Shown: positions 45,196-53,994, numbered from the stretch's first letter. The stretch: 64,000 nt of DNA from CALEMW01 sp964343835 (GCA_964343835.1 CAYFKR010000005.1:124001-188000), one strand, 5' to 3'. The notes: generated from the letters alone by a model not told the origin. Numbers and translations are program-made.

Positions 45196-48100
45196 ATGAA
45201 GGCCCGCCTACGTCTGTCCGTCGTCCTGTCCGCCGCCGCGCTGTCCCTTCTCGCCTGGGGTTGCGGTGGCGGCGGCGATTCCACCCATCCGGACGCCGAC
45301 CTGATGTCCCGCGTGCCGACGGAGTTCCGCCGCGCTGTCGAGGTGTCGGATTCGCTGCTGGCAGCCCCGCCGCCGGCGCCGTTCGCCGCCGACCACGCCC
45401 TCGCCTACGAGGTCGTTCAGCGGATGATGACTCCGGACACCCGGGCCGCGGCCGTGGGGGAGTTCCTGGAGTGGTGGGATCGGGATCCCGGAAACATCAT
45501 GCTCATGGACATCGCCTGGGTCCGGCGTCGGTTCATCCAGGACATGGACACGCTGCGGGCGGTGTGGGACCGGGGTGTGGGGGAGGATTCCGCGTCGGCT
45601 CGGGCTTTGTTCGCCGAGGGGCGCACCAACTGGCGTGGCGGGAACGGTGCGCTCGAGTCCTTCCAGGCGGCCGAGGAGGTCGCCCACCAGCTTTCGCCCT
45701 TCGAGGTCGTCTTCCTCCAGGAGCGGATCGCCCTGGCGCACCGATCCCGGAAGGAGTTCGGGGCCGCCATCGCCACGCTCCTGCCGATCCTTCCCGACGC
45801 ATGGCGGACCGGTGGTGCCGGGCATGCCGCGGCCGTCTGGATCGATGTGGCCAAGTACGCCATCCAGGAGGGCGGCTACGATCGGGCCCTGCTGGCCTCC
45901 CGCACGGCGAAGCGCTGCGCCGCCCTCTCCGACGACCCCTACCGCCGCCTCATCGCCGGCTATACCGAAGCGCGGATATTGGCCCGGCAGGGTCGCTACC
46001 ATGCGGCCATGGACTCGTTCATCACGGTGTACGGCGGGGCGGAGGCCATCGAGTCGGCGTCGTGGATGTCCAGGATCCTGGGACGTCAGTTCGAAGTGGC
46101 CGGCACCATGGGAGACCCCCGTGGCGCCATGCGGCACCTGTTGCGAGGCCTGGATATCGCCGGGTCCGTGGGCGACACCCTTTCGATGGTCAGACGCCAC
46201 AGCCTGATCGCCACCAATTACCTCGAATTGGGGGAGCGGGACAGCTCGCGTGTGCATCTCGACGCGGCGACGTCCCTCCTGTCGCACCGCCCCGACGACG
46301 ACGCCCGCTCGTCGATCGACTTCACCCGACACCTCCACGCCCTGCACCACGATCGGGTCGCCGAAGCGGATTCGTTGCGGAGGGTCCTGCTGGCCAACCC
46401 AGCGGTCCGGGCCAACCCCATCCTGCTCGAGGACCTGGAACTGGGCGTCATGGAGCAGGGGGTCCGGGGCGGTCGCCCCGACCTCGTCTACCGGAGCATG
46501 GAGTATCTCCGCGACCGTCGCGACTCCTTCTCCCAAATCACCACCAACTACAACGCGACCATCCGGTACTCGCTGCTGGCCGCTGAATTCCTGGCCCAGC
46601 GCGGCGAGTACGGGCCGGCCTTCGCGGAGCTGGATGCGGCCGATCTCGTGGAGGCGGACGGACTGGGAGCCGAGGACCGCTGGACGTCGCATCAGGCGCG
46701 TGGCCGCATCGCCGTGCACTTGGATGACCTCGACGCGGCCGCCGGTCATTTCGAGGCCGCTCTCGAGCTCGCCGTCGAGCTGGAGGACCCCTCCCGGATG
46801 CGGCGCAGCAGGATCCGTCTCGGGCAGGTTCTGCTGGACCGGGGCGACGCCGCCGACGCCGGAGCCCTGTTCGTATCCTCCGTGGATGCGCCCGAGTACT
46901 GGACCCGATTCGCGGCAGCTCTCTACACGGGTATGGCGGAGGCGGACCAGGGGCGTCATGCGGAAGCCCTCGAGCACTTCAGCCGTGCCTTGGCCATGCT
47001 GGGTGACGACGCCCCGGATGCTCTCCGCGACCGCCTGACCGCTGCGCGATGCCGTTCCCTGATCGCGGTGGGGCGCCATGACCAGGCCTACGATCTGGTC
47101 GTCACGACCCCCGGCCGCCCGGGCGGCGCACGGGCACTCGAGGCGGACATGGAGCTGCGCTCGTTTTACCGGGCCGTGGACCGGGAGCGGGTGGAACTGC
47201 TGGTGGGGTTGCTCCACGACCATCCCGGTCTATCGAAACGTGGCGGAGCCGCTGAGGAGGCGTTGGAGGCCCTCGGCTCCCTGACGGATGGTGGCGAGAC
47301 GGGTGATGATCTCCATGACGGCGCCGAGCTGCGCTATTTCCTGGGCGAGGACCGCGGCTTCGTCTGGGAGCGCCGGGACGGTCGCTGGCGCCTGGACGAG
47401 CTGGACGATCTGCCGTCGCTGGACCGTTCGGTGCGTGACGTCGTCTCCGACATGTCCCACCCCGGACGCCAGGTGGACTGGGCCGGCGCCCAGACCCTCG
47501 CCGAGCGGTTGATGGGGGATGCGGTCGGAGGCTGGGAGGAGGGAACGCCCCTCCGCGTGGCCTGCGACGGCGTGCTCCACGACCTGCCCTGGGCCGCGCT
47601 GCCGCTGCCCGGTGGGGAGGACGGCCGGTTGCTCGTGGATCACGGACCCGTCGTGCGACTGGTCCCGGGCGCCGACTCGGTGCGGGACGGCGGGAGGGGA
47701 GGCGGTCGTGCCCTCGTGGTGGGCGTGGACGGCGTCGGCGGCGGCGACAGCGACCCCCGCCTGCGCCAAGCCGAGCTGGAAGCCCACGAGGTGGCATCGC
47801 TCTTCCCGACCGGCGCCGCAGACCTCCTGACCGGCAGCGAGGCGTCGTGGTCGGCCATTCTGGGCACGGACCTCGGTTCCTACGGTCTGTTGCATGTGGC
47901 CACCCACGCCCGCCTGAGCCGGGGGCGTAGCGGAGCCTCCACCATCCGCTTCTCGGAAGGGGATGACGACCGTCCGGTGACCGCCGACGAGCTCGAAGCC
48001 CTGTCCCTGGGCGCGGACCTGGTCTACCTGTCGTGCTGCGAGGGGGGCAAGGCATCCGGAGCGGGCAACGGTCTGGACAGCCTCTCCGACGCCCTGCTCC

Positions 48101-48312
48101 GCGCCGGTGCGGGAGCGGTGATCGCGTCGACCCTGCACGTGGACGACGAAGCGTCCCGCGGGTTCGCGGGACGCTTCTACGGTCGTTGGCTGTCGTGTCG
48201 GGACGCTGCGGCGGCCCTGGCCGCGACCCAGCGGGAGATCCGGGACCGGGGCGCTGCCGCCGGCCATCCTTTCCACTGGGCCTTCATGGCCCTCTACGAG
48301 GGCGGGGACTGA
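45196..48312 (+). CDS. TPR-CHAT protease lipoprotein, cassette B
   Basis: A 1038-residue protein, longer than copy A because it has more helical repeats. The signal ends LLAWGC (Cys23). About 700 residues of TPR-like repeats follow ('SFQAAEEVAHQLSPFEVVFLQERIALAHR', 'GRIAVHLDDLDAAAGHFEAALELAVEL', 'LYTGMAEADQGRHAEALEHFSRALAML'). The C-terminal CHAT domain has His904 in LLHVATHA and Cys948 in VYLSCCEGG, so both catalytic residues are present, and 'DGVLHDLPWAALPL' at the domain start matches copy A. The end is 'HPFHWAFMALYEGGD'. Its TGA abuts the stop of the convergent lipoprotein gene (TGATCA). An exported protease of unknown target. Confidence 0.9.
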   Translation: MKARLRLSVVLSAAALSLLAWGCGGGGDSTHPDADLMSRVPTEFRRAVEVSDSLLAAPPPAPFAADHALAYEVVQRMMTPDTRAAAVGEFLEWWDRDPGNIMLMDIAWVRRRFIQDMDTLRAVWDRGVGEDSASARALFAEGRTNWRGGNGALESFQAAEEVAHQLSPFEVVFLQERIALAHRSRKEFGAAIATLLPILPDAWRTGGAGHAAAVWIDVAKYAIQEGGYDRALLASRTAKRCAALSDDPYRRLIAGYTEARILARQGRYHAAMDSFITVYGGAEAIESASWMSRILGRQFEVAGTMGDPRGAMRHLLRGLDIAGSVGDTLSMVRRHSLIATNYLELGERDSSRVHLDAATSLLSHRPDDDARSSIDFTRHLHALHHDRVAEADSLRRVLLANPAVRANPILLEDLELGVMEQGVRGGRPDLVYRSMEYLRDRRDSFSQITTNYNATIRYSLLAAEFLAQRGEYGPAFAELDAADLVEADGLGAEDRWTSHQARGRIAVHLDDLDAAAGHFEAALELAVELEDPSRMRRSRIRLGQVLLDRGDAADAGALFVSSVDAPEYWTRFAAALYTGMAEADQGRHAEALEHFSRALAMLGDDAPDALRDRLTAARCRSLIAVGRHDQAYDLVVTTPGRPGGARALEADMELRSFYRAVDRERVELLVGLLHDHPGLSKRGGAAEEALEALGSLTDGGETGDDLHDGAELRYFLGEDRGFVWERRDGRWRLDELDDLPSLDRSVRDVVSDMSHPGRQVDWAGAQTLAERLMGDAVGGWEEGTPLRVACDGVLHDLPWAALPLPGGEDGRLLVDHGPVVRLVPGADSVRDGGRGGGRALVVGVDGVGGGDSDPRLRQAELEAHEVASLFPTGAADLLTGSEASWSAILGTDLGSYGLLHVATHARLSRGRSGASTIRFSEGDDDRPVTADELEALSLGADLVYLSCCEGGKASGAGNGLDSLSDALLRAGAGAVIASTLHVDDEASRGFAGRFYGRWLSCRDAAAALAATQREIRDRGAAAGHPFHWAFMALYEGGD

Positions 48313-48996
48313 TCAGTCCTCGTCGCCGCTGGGCTCATCGCTGCCGCCGCCGAACAGCGGGTCCACGGCCCAACCCTCGTCCTCGCGGGGCCGGTCGGTG
48401 GCCGCCACGGGCAGACGGATCACGTTGTTGGGGTCGGCGGGCAGGGTGGGGGTCATGGACAGGCTGTCGATGTCATAGCCGCCGTCGGGGTCGCCCTCGA
48501 TGGCGTACGACGTCGACATTCCCTGCAACACGTCCTTGGGGAACCAGGGTGCGGGGGGCAGGTCCAGGGTCACGCCGTAGGATTCGTGCGGCAGGTCCGT
48601 GAACCGGTACAGGGTCACGTCGTCCGGGAAGATGGCACCGGGCGCCAGGGGGTTCAGGGACGGGTAGTGCAGCATGAAGGTGTGTCGTTCCCGGATCCGG
48701 GGGTTCAGGGGCGCACGCACGGTGATCGTGTGGGTCGCGGGCCAGCCGGTAGGCTGGACCACCACGACGTCGCCGGCGAGGTCGATCGTCACCGCGAGGC
48801 TGTCCCAGATCACGGCGTTGCTGTTGTACACGTCAACCACGGACGCCAGGAAGTCCTGGGGGATGTCGTAGAGGTTGTACTCGGGAGGCCGCTTGTCGGG
48901 GTCGGGCCCCACGGCCGAGTCGGTGCCGCAGGAGGTCAGCGCGACGGCGACGGCTCCCAGGGCCAGCAGCATCAGGATCGTGCGGATTCGGTTCAT
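48313..48996 (-). CDS. Small lipoprotein, cassette B
   Basis: A 227-residue lipoprotein (signal ending VALTSC, Cys23) holding the same place as the cassette A lipoprotein: convergent with the CHAT gene and directly abutting it. Sequence likeness is limited to a beta-rich middle ('THTITVRAPLNPRIRERHTFMLHYPSLNP' against 'RVTVTMSIPENSPKSP...VRLYYPSSLP'), so they may be remote homologues. It lacks the HFS tripeptide of copy A. The C-terminal 30 residues are acidic. GAGGTGA precedes the ATG. A terminator-like hairpin lies in its leader (49067-49100). Confidence 0.78.
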   Translation of the reverse strand: MNRIRTILMLLALGAVAVALTSCGTDSAVGPDPDKRPPEYNLYDIPQDFLASVVDVYNSNAVIWDSLAVTIDLAGDVVVVQPTGWPATHTITVRAPLNPRIRERHTFMLHYPSLNPLAPGAIFPDDVTLYRFTDLPHESYGVTLDLPPAPWFPKDVLQGMSTSYAIEGDPDGGYDIDSLSMTPTLPADPNNVIRLPVAATDRPREDEGWAVDPLFGGGSDEPSGDED

Positions 48997-49313
48997 GGTT
49001 CACCTCGGAAGGATGGGCGATGATCGTTGACGACGCCCCTTGAACGGGCTCGCCGCCGATCTGAAAGGAAAAACATCGGACGATCGCTTCGGTCGTCCGA
49101 GTCCGTCGGTTCTGCCATGGTGGATGTCGTCACCCCGACGATGTCTCAAGGCGGGTGGACGGACCGAATGGCCGGATTCCGAAAATCGTTTCGGGGTCTT
49201 TCGCCAACGTGGTCCATCTGCTACACTCATGAATGAACAGGCGCTCTCAATACGGGCGCCCCGCCCCATCGGAGCGCTCCCGGGACCGCCCACGATCCCG
49301 AAGGGAGGCTCTC
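48997..49313. other. 317-base intergenic region between divergent genes
   Basis: No gene is seen. It holds the leader hairpin at 49067-49100 (minus strand), a -10-like TACACT at 49222-49227 with a poor -35 for the plus-strand gene at 49314, and otherwise nothing recognisable. Confidence 0.6.
49067..49100 (-). promoter_or_regulatory. Terminator-like hairpin in the leader of the cassette B lipoprotein
   Basis: TCGGACGA (49076-49083) and TCGTCCGA (49093-49100) pair perfectly; on the minus strand the stem is followed by TGTTTTTCC. It lies 70-100 bases before the start at 48996 with no minus-strand gene directly upstream, so it fits an attenuator better than an ordinary terminator. Confidence 0.45.
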
Positions 49314-50054
49314 ATGCCCCATTCCATCGAACGCATCCTCGACAAGCAGATGAGGCTCTGGCAGATCCACCGTGATCTGCTGCACGAGTCCGCCGACAGC
49401 GACCCGGTGCCGTCGCCGCGGCCGGTCGTGACCATCTCCCGCCAGCTCGGCAGCTGCCACGGCGAGATCGCCCGCGGCCTGGCCGCCCGGTTCGGGCTGC
49501 AGGTCCACGGCCGCTCCCTGATCGATGCGGTGGCCCGGGACAAGGGCCTGGAGCGCCGCGTGGTGGAGAGCCTGGATGAGCGCACGCGCTCGGAGATGGA
49601 CATCTGGGTCTCGGGCATCCTCAACCGCCGGCTCTTCTCCCACGACGAATTCCACCTGGCCCTGGTCAAGACGGTCCGCTCGCTCGCGAGCCACGGCGGC
49701 GTGATCTTCGTGGGTCGCGGCGCCAACTGGATCCTCGAGGGCACCGAATGCCTGCGGATCCGCGTGATCGCCTCCCGCGAGACCCGCCTGCGCACCGTCA
49801 TGCGCGACCTGGACGTGGACGCCGTGGAGGGCCGCCGCCTGATGGACGAGTCGGACCACGAGCGGGCCGCCTTCGTGCGCCGCCTGTTCGACGCCGACTG
49901 GAGCGACCCGCGCGCCTACGACCTGGTCCTGAACACGGACCACGTCGCGCCGGCCCGCCTGGTGGACGTGGCCGCGGAAGCGGTGCTGGCCAGGGGGATG
50001 ATCGGAACCGAAACGGAGGCGAGACCCGAAGCCAGGGCCTGGGCGAGGGCCTGA
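49314..50054 (+). CDS. Cytidylate-kinase-like protein
   Basis: A 246-residue P-loop protein of the cytidylate-kinase-like family. After a 35-residue helical N terminus it reads 'PVVTISRQLGSCHGEIARGLAARFGLQVHGRSLIDAVA', where a variant P-loop (SRQLGSCHGE) replaces GxxGxGKS. 'GVIFVGRGANWIL' and 'RIRVIASRETRLRTVM' follow. The family phosphorylates or binds nucleotides, but its true substrate is not known. The ATG at 49314 has AGGGAGG in front. It is alone on this strand, convergent with the GH31 gene with a 26-base gap. Confidence 0.85.
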   Translation: MPHSIERILDKQMRLWQIHRDLLHESADSDPVPSPRPVVTISRQLGSCHGEIARGLAARFGLQVHGRSLIDAVARDKGLERRVVESLDERTRSEMDIWVSGILNRRLFSHDEFHLALVKTVRSLASHGGVIFVGRGANWILEGTECLRIRVIASRETRLRTVMRDLDVDAVEGRRLMDESDHERAAFVRRLFDADWSDPRAYDLVLNTDHVAPARLVDVAAEAVLARGMIGTETEARPEARAWARA

Positions 50055-50080
50055 CGGCGAGGGTCCGTCGACGCGGATCC

Positions 50081-52156
50081 CTAGCGTTCCACGTCGACGA
50101 GAAGGACGGGGCCGCCCCATGCCGGGCGCGCCCCGTCTGACGTTTCCAGCGAGACGCCGCCGTCCGCCACGTCGATCCGCATCAGCGAGAAGTCCCCGTC
50201 CAGGTGGCCGTGGCCCTCGCCGGCGTCGTCGTACCACGTGCCGGAAGCGAAGTCGTCGGCGTCCGGGTTGGCCAGCACCGTCAGCTCCGTGAGCAGTTCC
50301 GCCGTACTCTGCACCACCGGTCCCAGCGGCAGCGCCGCTCCGTCCCGCAGCAGCAGGCGCGGCAGGTTCGGGTCGTCCGCCGTGCCGTACACGCGGGCGG
50401 TCACGTCGCGCCAGTCGCCCGCGGGCAGGGGAGGCGTACGGGCCTCCTCGCCGGGGGCGGTGTTCGCCACCACCAGCAGGTCATCGCCGATGAGCCAGGC
50501 GTCGTCCACGGCCCGCAGGCGCGGGTCGGCCGGGTCGGCGAAGAACGCCGGGCGCCACACCGGCAGCCCGGTGGTCCAGGCTTCGTGGAACACGGTGTAG
50601 AGGTACGGCATCAGGCGGTAGCGGCCTTCCAGGGCGCGCCGGCTCGTGGTCTCCACGTGGGCGGCGAACGACCATGGTTCCTTGTCGATGTTCCCCTTGC
50701 CGGTGTGCCCGCGCGCGAAGGGGAACAGCGCGCCGAAACCCATCCAGCGGGCGAACATGTCGCCGTCGCCCGCCTCCACGAACCCGCCGATGTCCGGTCC
50801 CGCGAAGGGCTGCCCTGAGAGGCCCAGGTTCAGCACCATGGGGATCGACGCATCCAGGTGCTCCCACGACGACACGTTGTCGCCGGTCCAGGTGGCGGCG
50901 TAGCGGTGCCCGCCGATGAAGCTCGCCCGGGTCAGCACGAAGGGTCGTCGGTCGGGCCGGGCCGCCGCCACGCCCTCGAACGTGGCCCGCGACATGAGCA
51001 TGCCGTACACGTTGTGGTAGCGGGCGTGGGTGCCGGGACCGCCGAGGTCGTCGTCGGCGCGGTGGATGTTGTCCTCGGGCATGGTCCACTTCTTCGTCTC
51101 GAACACGGCGGGCTCGTTCATGTCGTTCCACACGCCGTCGATGCCGCTGTCCAGGAACTCCCAGTACAGTCCCGCCCACCAGCGCCGTACGTCGGCCCGC
51201 GTGTAGTCGGGGAACACGCACTCGCCGGGCCAGACCTTGCCCACGAAGGGATGCCCCTGGCGGTCGCTCACCCAGGCGTCGATGGCGTTGCCCGAGTCGT
51301 ACACGTGGTAGCCCGGCTCCTGCTTGATCCCGGGGTCGATGATGGCGATGGAGCGCACGTCCAGCTCGTGCAGCGCGTCGTTCAGCCCGCGCGGGTCGGG
51401 GAAGTCGTGGGGGTGGAAGGTGAAGCAGCGGTAGCCGTCCATGTAGTCGATGTCCCACCACACCACGTCCAGGGGGATGCGCTTCTCGCGGAACGTGCGG
51501 GCGATCTCGAGCACTCGGTCGTCCGGCGTGTACGAGTAGCGGCACTGGTGGTAGCCCAGGGCCCAGCGCGGCGGCGGCGGCATGGTGCCGACCAGGCGCG
51601 CGAGACGGGTGAGGACCTGCTGCGGGGAGTCGCCTTCGATCACGATCACGGGGAACGCCGGCCCGTCCGCCGCGAAGAGGATCCCGTCGGTCAGGTCGAT
51701 GAGGCAGCGGTACGTGGTGTCCGCGAGGATGCCGAAGGCCGTGCCGTCGGCCCGCACCGCCAGCACCCACGGGTGCGACTGGTACAGGCTCAGGTTCTTC
51801 GACCCGTAGGCGTAGGAGTCGGTGTTCCAGCACACGGTGCGCGAGCCGTTGCGGCGCAGTTGGCCGAAGGCTTCGCCGGTGCCGTACAGGTCGGTGCCCG
51901 GGGCGATGGCGACGCGGGCGGCGTGGCGGCCCTGGAGGCGGGTGAACTCGACGGCCTCCGCGGCGCGGTCGGCTGCTTCGAACATCGGCGGTGGCCCGTC
52001 CAACGCGAACGACGGCAGGGCGCCGTCCCGCGCCGCGGCGTCTGCGTGGACCCGCACCACGCCCTCGTCCAGGAGTTCGAAGACGGGCGAGGCGACGGCC
52101 GCACCGGCCATCACCACGAAAACGATGCAACAAGCGACGTACGAACGCTGTATCAT
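50081..52156 (-). CDS. Exported glycoside hydrolase family 31 (alpha-glucosidase-like)
   Basis: A 691-residue enzyme with signal peptide (MIQRSYVACCIVFVVMAGAAVASP). The GH31 catalytic nucleophile is in GVWNDMNEP (Asp345) and the acid/base in TWTGDNVSSW (Asp426). The region before has the usual 'PPPRWALGYHQCRYSY' and 'IPLDVVWWDIDYMDGYRCFTF' motifs. It is expected to release glucose or xylose from alpha-linked oligosaccharides in the periplasm or outside. C-terminal beta-domains are present, as in full-length family members. GGAGGT lies before the ATG. Its promoter region (72 bases) is shared with the divergent barrel gene at 52229. Confidence 0.95.
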   Translation of the reverse strand: MIQRSYVACCIVFVVMAGAAVASPVFELLDEGVVRVHADAAARDGALPSFALDGPPPMFEAADRAAEAVEFTRLQGRHAARVAIAPGTDLYGTGEAFGQLRRNGSRTVCWNTDSYAYGSKNLSLYQSHPWVLAVRADGTAFGILADTTYRCLIDLTDGILFAADGPAFPVIVIEGDSPQQVLTRLARLVGTMPPPPRWALGYHQCRYSYTPDDRVLEIARTFREKRIPLDVVWWDIDYMDGYRCFTFHPHDFPDPRGLNDALHELDVRSIAIIDPGIKQEPGYHVYDSGNAIDAWVSDRQGHPFVGKVWPGECVFPDYTRADVRRWWAGLYWEFLDSGIDGVWNDMNEPAVFETKKWTMPEDNIHRADDDLGGPGTHARYHNVYGMLMSRATFEGVAAARPDRRPFVLTRASFIGGHRYAATWTGDNVSSWEHLDASIPMVLNLGLSGQPFAGPDIGGFVEAGDGDMFARWMGFGALFPFARGHTGKGNIDKEPWSFAAHVETTSRRALEGRYRLMPYLYTVFHEAWTTGLPVWRPAFFADPADPRLRAVDDAWLIGDDLLVVANTAPGEEARTPPLPAGDWRDVTARVYGTADDPNLPRLLLRDGAALPLGPVVQSTAELLTELTVLANPDADDFASGTWYDDAGEGHGHLDGDFSLMRIDVADGGVSLETSDGARPAWGGPVLLVDVER

Positions 52157-52228
52157 GACGGACCTCCGGCACGGATCCTACACGAACCGACCCGTCCCGG
52201 CCCACCAAGATCACCGACTGGAGCCGCC

Positions 52229-52906
52229 GTGAACCGCCTGATCGCCCTTTGCCTCGTGCTCGCCGCCGCCGCGCCCGCCGCCGCCCACGAGGTGGGCTTC
52301 AGCCTGGACCTGGGCCTGCCGGCCGGCGAATTCGGCGACAACGTGGACAACCCCGGCTTCGGCCTCTCCGGCCGCTACGCCCACGGCGTGGGCGGAGGCG
52401 TGTCCCTGGGCGTCGGCCTGGACTACCTGATCTACGGCCGCGACTCGCGCTGGGTGGACGTCCCCCTCATCGACGACGTCGAGGTGGTCACCAGCAACAA
52501 CATCGCCGGCGGCTACCTGCTCGGCCGCTGGACCCCGATCACCGGCGCCGTGGAACTGTACGGCGAAGTCCGGATCGGCCTGCGCTACCTGTGGACCGAG
52601 TCCCACCTGGAAGACGACGACTGGGACGACGACGGCGCCACAGCCCGCGAAGTCAACGAATCCGACATGACCACCTTCACCGCCCTCGGCGGCGGCGTGC
52701 GTTTCCGGCTGTCGGAGGCCGACCCCGACGTGGGCGACCCCGCCCTGTTCCTGGACTTCGCCGTGACCGCCTCGCGCGGCGGCGACGCCCGCTACCTGAC
52801 GGACGGCGGCATCGACGTCGACCACCTGGGTCGCGTCCTGGTGCGCGCGTCCGAATCGGACACGGATCTGGTGCGGGTGGAAGCCGGGATCACCCTCCTC
52901 TTCTGA
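52229..52906 (+). CDS. Outer-membrane beta-barrel protein
   Basis: A 225-residue protein starting with GTG at 52229 (GGAG five bases upstream; frames further upstream are antisense to the GH31 gene). Signal peptide: VNRLIALCLVLAAAAPAAA. The mature part alternates polar and hydrophobic residues in eight or so amphipathic strands ('GFSLDLGLPAGEFGDN', 'GGVSLGVGLDYLIYGR', 'AVELYGEVRIGLRYLW', 'LFLDFAVTASRGGD') and ends VRVEAGITLLF, with a terminal aromatic as in barrels. An acidic loop (EDDDWDDDG) may bind calcium. The role is unknown. The stop abuts that of the convergent nuclease gene (TGATCA). Confidence 0.8.
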   Translation: MNRLIALCLVLAAAAPAAAHEVGFSLDLGLPAGEFGDNVDNPGFGLSGRYAHGVGGGVSLGVGLDYLIYGRDSRWVDVPLIDDVEVVTSNNIAGGYLLGRWTPITGAVELYGEVRIGLRYLWTESHLEDDDWDDDGATAREVNESDMTTFTALGGGVRFRLSEADPDVGDPALFLDFAVTASRGGDARYLTDGGIDVDHLGRVLVRASESDTDLVRVEAGITLLF

Positions 52907-53890
52907 TCAACCTCCCCGTTCGTGGACGTGAGCGTGACAGGCGCTGCACAGCGTCTGCAGGTTCTCGGGCGTGTGTGCGCCGCCGTGCGACCGCGGCACC
53001 AGGTGATGGACCTCCAGGAACCGCGTGGCGTCGCACCCGGGCGTGGTGCAGCGGTGGCCGTCGCGGGCCAGGACGGCCCGGCGGACCGAGGGAGGCACCG
53101 TCGAGCGGTTCGGCACCGCCGGATCCGCGGAGACGTGGACGGCGTCACACTCCATGGCCCCGGCGCGGGCGGGGGAGACGGGCCCGCCATCGACCGTGAG
53201 GGTGTTGCAGGTGGTGCACTTGTAACCCACGATGCGGTAGGGAGATGCGGCGAATTCACGTGGAGCGCTGGTCCCGGCCAAGGCGTCCAGCCCCTCCAGC
53301 ACCAACTGCTCGCGGCTTTCGCGCCGCCCCTTCTTCCGCAGCGTCTCCAGCAACGCCTCCAGTCGAGCGTGATCCGTGGGCGAGAGCGTGAGCGTCACCG
53401 AGACGGGCGTCTCGACCGGCGGGGCCGCCGCCGGCTCGGCCGGCCCCAGCACCATCGCCGCCTGGCCCCGATGCCGGCGCAGCCGATCGCGCTCCCGACG
53501 ATTCCGGGCCTTGGCCGTGCGGACCTTCGCCTCCAGCTCCCGCGAGTTCACCGCGGCGGCCGTGGCCACCCACTGATCCTCCGTCCGGGGCGTGGCGACG
53601 GCGGCGAGGGTGCGCGCCTTGGTCCAGGTCAGTCGGCCGTCGCCGAGGGCGGCTCGGGTGGCGGGCAGTGTTTCGAGGGCCTGGGCGAGGCGGATGAACT
53701 GCTTGGTGCGGCCGGGCGTCAGGCCGAGGGACTCGGTGGCGTAGAGTTCGATGGAGGCGTGGCCGAGGCGTCGATAGAGCCGCTCGTCGAGGACCCGGGC
53801 GAACAGCCCGACGGCGTCGTGCTCGGCGTCGCGCAGGCGCGCGAGGGCGGCCACGAGGTTTTCGTGGACGGATTGGTGATGGGCGGGCAT
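52907..53890 (-). CDS. DUF222/HNH endonuclease
   Basis: A 327-residue protein. The N-terminal 200 residues are a helical DUF222-like domain with 'LGHASIELYATESLGLTPGRTKQFIRLAQALETLP'. The C-terminal HNH nuclease has zinc cysteines and catalytic residues in 'RDGHRCTTPGCDATRFLEVHHLVPRSHGGAHTPENLQTLCSACHAHVHE' (C..PGC, HH, GG, N, C..CH). Such proteins are common in high-GC genomes, often in several copies, and their biological role is uncertain. An excellent sigma70-type promoter lies upstream (53926-53954). There is no sign of an intron, intein or mobile element around it. Confidence 0.9.
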   Translation of the reverse strand: MPAHHQSVHENLVAALARLRDAEHDAVGLFARVLDERLYRRLGHASIELYATESLGLTPGRTKQFIRLAQALETLPATRAALGDGRLTWTKARTLAAVATPRTEDQWVATAAAVNSRELEAKVRTAKARNRRERDRLRRHRGQAAMVLGPAEPAAAPPVETPVSVTLTLSPTDHARLEALLETLRKKGRRESREQLVLEGLDALAGTSAPREFAASPYRIVGYKCTTCNTLTVDGGPVSPARAGAMECDAVHVSADPAVPNRSTVPPSVRRAVLARDGHRCTTPGCDATRFLEVHHLVPRSHGGAHTPENLQTLCSACHAHVHERGG

Positions 53891-53925
53891 GAGGTTGGTC
53901 CGATCCGGGAGGACGGTGTCGCGAA

Positions 53926-53954
53926 AGTATATTCGATAGAGGTACGAAAATCAA
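53926..53954 (-). promoter_or_regulatory. Strong sigma70-type promoter of the HNH gene
   Basis: On the minus strand TTGATT (53954 to 53949), a 17-base spacer and TATACT (53931 to 53926) are among the best matches in the window, in an AT-rich patch. Confidence 0.65.
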
Positions 53955-53963
53955 GAGAGGATG

Positions 53964-53994
53964 GAAAAAGGGGGCCCGGATCGCCCCGGGCCCC
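53964..53994 (-). terminator. Intrinsic terminator of the exported protease-like gene
   Basis: GGGGCCCGG (53971-53979) pairs with CCGGGCCCC (53986-53994); on the minus strand it is followed by CTTTTT, directly beyond the stop at 54003. Confidence 0.9.

Noticed and set aside
50858..52228. Upstream extension of the barrel protein gene to 50858
   Set aside because: This part is antisense to the GH31 gene; the signal peptide and ribosome site place the start at 52229.
52907..53890. HNH nuclease as sign of a mobile intron or defence island
   Set aside because: DUF222/HNH genes are ordinary in high-GC genomes; no repeats, integrase, intron or partner defence genes lie nearby.
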